From CAYTET01 sp964436975 (GTDB lineage Bacteria > Bacillota_I > Bacilli_A > Erysipelotrichales > Erysipelotrichaceae): a DNA stretch of 22,730 bases. Positions 19,289-22,730 of this stretch are shown one piece after another. Location of the stretch: contig CAYTET010000030.1 in NCBI GenBank assembly GCA_964436975.1, forward strand, positions 1 through 22,730, in the 5' to 3' direction. Within the stretch, counting starts at the first letter, position 1; every line of letters starts with the position of its first letter. Made by a program: the position numbers and the translations under genes. The notes under the pieces were generated by a model. It ran no database searches, had not been told where the DNA came from, and worked only from the letters and a program-made list of their open reading frames with translations.

Positions 19289-21919
19289 ATGCGCAGTATT
19301 GACATTATCTATGAATATCTGCAGCGCAATGCCGGGGCGGCCAGCCAGCCGGCGGTTGGTTTGACGACGCAGCAGTTAGCCGACCGGCTCGGTCTGCAGC
19401 GGACCAATATTTCCACCCTGTTAAATAAACTGGTGGCCGATGGCAAGGTGGAAAAAGACAATCACCGCCCGGTCCGCTACCGGGTCAAGCTGTCGGATAC
19501 CAGCGGCAAGGAAGTTACCTGCTTTGCGGAGCTGATTGGCTTTGACGGCTCGCTGCAGCAGGCTGTCCAGCTGGCTAAAGCCGCTATTCTTTACCCTGAC
19601 AACAGTCTTAACGTGATGCTGGTGGGGCCGCTGGGCTGCGGCATCAGCTACTTTGCCAACATAATGTATAAATTTGCCTGCCAGTGCCAGGTCATAAGCA
19701 CCGGCCGGTTTCTGTCCTTAAACCTTATCAACTATGAATCCGACAGCTCGGCTTTGGCCCGGCAGCTGTTTGGCAGTGCGGAAGAGCCGGGCCTGCTGGC
19801 CCAGGCCGAAGGCGGCATGCTGTTTATTGAGAACGTCCAGAAAATGGACCGGCAGAACCGCGAGGAGCTGTTTAAGCGGATTGTCAGCCATCCCGAAGCC
19901 GATAACAATACCGGCCGCCGCAGCCATGTGCAGATCCTGATGGGCATTGACAGCCAGAATGCCAGCGAGGCCATGATGACCTACTGGCAGACCGCCGTGC
20001 CGGTCAAGATTGTGATGCCGAAACTGGCGGACCGGCCTTTGGCTGAAAGACTGCAGCTGATCCAGCGGTTTGTCACTATTGAGGCTATCCGCAGCCAGAA
20101 GACGATCATCATGGACAGCGAAGCCCTGCGGGGCCTGCTGCTGTTTGACTGCAGCGGGGAAATAAGACGGCTGAATACCGATATCAAAGTCGGCTATGCC
20201 CAGGCCTTTGTCCGCGGCTTCAATGAGAAAAAAGACAAGATCACCGTTTACCTGGATGATTTTGAACCGGAAGTCCGCAAGGGACTGCTGAATTATAAAA
20301 GAAGGGCCGAAGAAGTCGAAGCCCTGCTGCCGGCCAACTTTGATTACGAGTTTACTCCCGGGGGCAACACCGAGCGCTACTATACCAACTACCGCCCGGA
20401 TAACCCGATTTATGCCAACATTTCCAAGCAGTTCAAAGAGCTGAATGAACGCGGTCTGCCCAAGGAAGATGTCGACAAGATTATCCGGGCTTCCATCACC
20501 GCTTCTTTCGACCAGTACCGCAAATCACTTTCCGGCCAGGTCATCAATACCGAACATCTGTCCAAGCTTGTCGATGTCAAAGTCATTGAGATGGTCAAAA
20601 CCTTCCTTGATGAAGCCCAGAATAAACTGGATATCACTTATTCCCAGTCCGTTTATTACGGCTTGTGCCTTCATGTCAATGCCCTGCTGGTCAGCCGGCC
20701 TTCGGCCATTTACTTTGGCAGTGAGCAGATTACGGCGCTGTTCAACAATTTCCCCGAATCTTTCAAGCTGGCCCAGAAGTTTGCGGCCCGGCTGAATGAT
20801 CAGTTTGGTGTAGAGCTGTCTTTGGATGAAGAGGCCATGCTGGCAATGTTCATTGCCCCGCCGGCTTCCATCAGCGACAGCCCCAAACCGCAGGTATTGA
20901 TTGCGATGCACGGCGAACATGCCGCCAGTGAAGTGGCGGCGGTGATCAATGAACTGGTAAAAGCCGACAACTGCCACGGCTTTGACATGTCTTTGGACTG
21001 TGATACCAAGCAGAGCTACCAGCAGCTGCTGGCCAAAATCCGGCAGATCAACACCGGGGGCGGCCTGATTGTCATCTATGACATGGGCTCGCTGAAGACG
21101 ATGCTGGAAAGCGCCAGCGCTGAAACCGGCATTGAGATGCGGCTGATGATGATCCCGATTACCATGATCGGTCTGGATGCCGCCCGCAAATGCACAATGG
21201 AAAACGATCTGGATGTTGTCTATCACCAGCTGAAAAAGAGCACTGAAGAACTGACCAGAACCCTGCAGTCACCCAGCCAGACCATTATTGCCCTGTGCAA
21301 TACCGGTCAGGGCGGGGCCGTGCAGATCAAGGAATACATTGATGCCCATTCACACCTGAACCTGCCGGTGATTGCGATGGCCCAGTCGGACCGCAAGCTG
21401 CTGAGCCGGGATATCAAGGGCATTCTGACCAACAGCCGGATTAAGGCTATTGTCGGAACCTATGATCCCCAGCTTTACGGCATTCCGTTTATTCCGGTCA
21501 ACCAGATCTTTGCGGTCAATCCCGACCGCCTGGATCAGGTATTGAACTTCCAGTACGATCCCGGAGTGGAAGTGGACTGGGAGGCCGTCTTTGCCAATCT
21601 GCACCAGCAGCTGCCGGATTTGGATGTCGGCAAGCTGCATCATGAAATGTATGAGTTCAGCCGGCTGTTTGAAGAAAACGGCATTGCCCTGGATCTGAAC
21701 CAGCAGATGGGACTGATCCTGCACATCGCCGGCATGGCTGACCTGCTGCAGCACAGTGTTTCCGTCAGCAGGCGGCCGGATACCGAGCAGATCATTGAGC
21801 AGAATGGCGATCTGACCAAGATTCTCAAGCCGGCCATCAAGAAGCTGGAAAAGGCCTTTAACATCATTATTCCATATGATGAGATAGCCAATATTATCTG
21901 TATTATCCGCAAACTGTAA
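19289..21919 (+). CDS. LevR/CelR-type PRD regulator with degenerate AAA+ domain
   Basis: The 876-residue product follows the LevR layout. It has an N-terminal winged helix (about 1-70), an AAA+ domain (about 80-325), a first PRD (about 410-520, YYGLCLHVNALLVSR with His462) and a IIA-Man-like domain (about 534-660, MHG with His541). A IIB-Gat-like part (LCNTGQGG, Cys670) and a last PRD (about 775-876, LILHIAGM with His812) follow. PTS phosphorylation of these His and Cys residues would set its activity. The AAA+ part is unusual: Walker A reads GPLGCGIS (113-120) with Ile for Lys, the GAFTGA loop expected after LFG (160-162) is missing, and Walker B reads LFIEN instead of LFLDE. It probably cannot act as a sigma-54 activator. 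It directly precedes lactose/cellobiose-type PTS genes, its likely targets. Confidence 0.88.
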   Translation: MRSIDIIYEYLQRNAGAASQPAVGLTTQQLADRLGLQRTNISTLLNKLVADGKVEKDNHRPVRYRVKLSDTSGKEVTCFAELIGFDGSLQQAVQLAKAAILYPDNSLNVMLVGPLGCGISYFANIMYKFACQCQVISTGRFLSLNLINYESDSSALARQLFGSAEEPGLLAQAEGGMLFIENVQKMDRQNREELFKRIVSHPEADNNTGRRSHVQILMGIDSQNASEAMMTYWQTAVPVKIVMPKLADRPLAERLQLIQRFVTIEAIRSQKTIIMDSEALRGLLLFDCSGEIRRLNTDIKVGYAQAFVRGFNEKKDKITVYLDDFEPEVRKGLLNYKRRAEEVEALLPANFDYEFTPGGNTERYYTNYRPDNPIYANISKQFKELNERGLPKEDVDKIIRASITASFDQYRKSLSGQVINTEHLSKLVDVKVIEMVKTFLDEAQNKLDITYSQSVYYGLCLHVNALLVSRPSAIYFGSEQITALFNNFPESFKLAQKFAARLNDQFGVELSLDEEAMLAMFIAPPASISDSPKPQVLIAMHGEHAASEVAAVINELVKADNCHGFDMSLDCDTKQSYQQLLAKIRQINTGGGLIVIYDMGSLKTMLESASAETGIEMRLMMIPITMIGLDAARKCTMENDLDVVYHQLKKSTEELTRTLQSPSQTIIALCNTGQGGAVQIKEYIDAHSHLNLPVIAMAQSDRKLLSRDIKGILTNSRIKAIVGTYDPQLYGIPFIPVNQIFAVNPDRLDQVLNFQYDPGVEVDWEAVFANLHQQLPDLDVGKLHHEMYEFSRLFEENGIALDLNQQMGLILHIAGMADLLQHSVSVSRRPDTEQIIEQNGDLTKILKPAIKKLEKAFNIIIPYDEIANIICIIRKL

Positions 21920-21940
21920 ATTCACAGGGGGTATAAAACC

Positions 21941-22288
21941 ATGGAAGATAAAGAACCTATTAATGTTGAGGATGTAGCCATGCAGATTATCGCGTCTGCC
22001 GGTGATGAGAGGTCATGTGCCTTCCAGTCGCTGCAGTATGCCAAAAAAGGCGATTTTGAAAAGGCCGAGGCGATGATGAAGGAAGCCGACAAAGCCGGCA
22101 ATCAGGCTCACAAGATTCAGTTTGAGCTGCTGACCCGCTATGCCAACGGCGAAAAAATTGAGGAGAATGTCTTGCTGGTTCATGCCCAGGACCATGTCAT
22201 GTGTGCCCAGTTAGCCCATGAACTGATCGGGGAGATCAACCAGCTGTATAAAGACAGAAACAAAACAGAAGAGGGAAAGGAGGACTGA
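21941..22288 (+). CDS. PTS lactose/cellobiose-type IIA subunit
   Basis: The 115-residue helical protein matches IIA of the lactose/cellobiose class: an acidic N terminus (VEDVAMQIIASAGDERS), then helices with FEKAEAMMKEAD, and the active site LLVHAQDHVM with His81 as phosphate acceptor and His85 nearby. It takes phosphate from HPr and passes it to IIB. An AGGGGGT sequence precedes ATG by about 8 bases. It starts 21 bases after the regulator gene, with no terminator between, so regulator and transporter are probably one transcript. Confidence 0.93.
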   Translation: MEDKEPINVEDVAMQIIASAGDERSCAFQSLQYAKKGDFEKAEAMMKEADKAGNQAHKIQFELLTRYANGEKIEENVLLVHAQDHVMCAQLAHELIGEINQLYKDRNKTEEGKED

Positions 22289-22291
22289 AGA

Positions 22292-22591
22292 ATGAAACTT
22301 TTACTTATCTGTCAGGGCGGAATGTCGACATCAATTCTGATGAACAAGATGAAGAAATACGCCATCGATCATGATATTCCGCTGGAAGTGAAAGCCACCA
22401 GTGTTTCCGAATATCAGGATGTCAGCGCTGATTATGATGTCTTGCTGGTCGGGCCGCAGGCGGCCTACCGGCTCAATGAAATCAAGGAAGTATCAGGCAA
22501 GCCGGCCGGCAGCATGGCTCCGGTTGACTACGGCATCGGCAATGTTGAAAACATTTTGAAGCAGGCTCAGGATTTGTTGGATCAGAAATAA
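22292..22591 (+). CDS. PTS lactose/cellobiose-type IIB subunit
   Basis: The 99-residue protein has the IIB active site ICQGGMSTSILM with the phosphate-accepting Cys7, followed by the usual LLVGPQAAYRL segment. Ala or Ser more often follows the Cys; Gln here is a variation seen by eye. It carries phosphate from IIA to the sugar bound by IIC. AAAGGAGG lies 9 bases before ATG. It is the third gene of the regulator-IIA-IIB-IIC unit. Confidence 0.93.
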   Translation: MKLLLICQGGMSTSILMNKMKKYAIDHDIPLEVKATSVSEYQDVSADYDVLLVGPQAAYRLNEIKEVSGKPAGSMAPVDYGIGNVENILKQAQDLLDQK

Positions 22592-22625
22592 ACGGTAACT
22601 TCCGTTAGAAAGAAAGGAAAGCATT

Positions 22626-22730
22626 ATGTCTGAAAAGAAAAGTTTTTTTGACAGCAAGTTCATGAAGGGCTTGCAGTACTTCGGCTAAAAGCTGGGTGCG
22701 AATCGTTTCTTTGCTTCGATTCAGGCCGCG
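22626..22730 (+). pseudogene. Start of PTS lactose/cellobiose-type IIC, interrupted by an in-frame TAA
   Basis: ATG 22626, with AAAGGAAAG just upstream, opens a frame that reads MSEKKSFFDSKFMKGLQYFG and then TAA at 22686-22688. The same frame continues as KLGANRFFASIQAA to the window end. Both halves match the usual N terminus of IIC proteins of this class, where a residue such as Gln precedes KLG; a single C-to-T change (CAA to TAA) would explain it. The seven-T tract at 22642-22648 is not to blame, because the frame is the same on both sides. Either the gene is inactivated or the base is a sequencing error; the rest lies outside the window. Confidence 0.7.

Noticed and set aside
20525..21226. 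233-residue open frame on the minus strand
   Set aside because: Antisense to the PRD regulator, no start signal, His- and Gln-rich shadow composition.
22642..22648. Frameshift in the seven-T tract of IIC
   Set aside because: The same reading frame gives IIC-like protein on both sides; the defect is the later TAA.
1..22730. CRISPR arrays, insertion sequences, rRNA, prophage structural genes
   Set aside because: No regular repeat-spacer pattern, transposase motif, rRNA-like sequence or phage structural gene was found on either strand.

Overview
The window looks like chromosomal DNA from a fermentative member of the Bacillota with roughly balanced base composition. The evidence is several PTS operons, strong AGGAGG-type ribosome binding sites, sigma-A promoters, ECF-type vitamin uptake beside a type III pantothenate kinase, and QueH instead of QueG. 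An Erysipelotrichia-like gut bacterium is my guess, not something proven by the sequence. A run of 10 Ns at 4738-4747 shows that this is a draft scaffold, so anything spanning that point is uncertain.

Layout. (1) 1-162: the tail of an unidentified gene, closed by a two-way terminator. (2) 223-2646, minus strand: a four-gene redox unit (small helical protein, iron-type alcohol dehydrogenase, flavodoxin-like reductase, cyclophilin-like lipoprotein). A LysR regulator (2796-3686) is divergent from it, and a perfect 19-bp dyad lies in the shared promoter region. (3) 3867-4712: an EamA/DMT exporter whose -10 box sits almost on its start codon. (4) 4892-8075: a mannose-type PTS (IIC, IID, IIB) with a SIS-domain sugar-phosphate enzyme, closed by a strong terminator; no IIA is visible. 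(5) 8258-10931: a NagA-family amidohydrolase with two metal-ligand positions replaced, a GntR/UTRA regulator and a ChbG/YdjC deacetylase. Blocks 4 and 5 together look like one amino-sugar or glycated-amine utilisation locus. (6) 11102-15055: a small membrane zinc-ribbon protein, tRNA-Leu(CAG), dut, a pantothenate ECF S-component with coaX, a HAD phosphatase (minus strand) and rpiB. (7) 15302-18158, minus strand: tgt-queA-queH, a compact queuosine tRNA-modification operon. (8) 18265-19036: two overlapping genes for small putative DNA-binding proteins. (9) 19289-22730: a LevR/CelR-type PRD regulator whose AAA+ domain has lost its key motifs, followed by lactose/cellobiose-type PTS IIA, IIB and the start of IIC. 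The IIC start carries an in-frame TAA.

The most interesting points are the degenerate AAA+ domain of the PRD regulator, which is served by a near-consensus sigma-A promoter; the NagA-like protein with Gln and Phe at usual metal-ligand positions inside a PTS-SIS-ChbG locus; the nonsense codon near the start of IIC; and the unfamiliar pair of small regulators next to a cluster of TTATACAC-like motifs. All family assignments are by eye from motifs; no database search was run.
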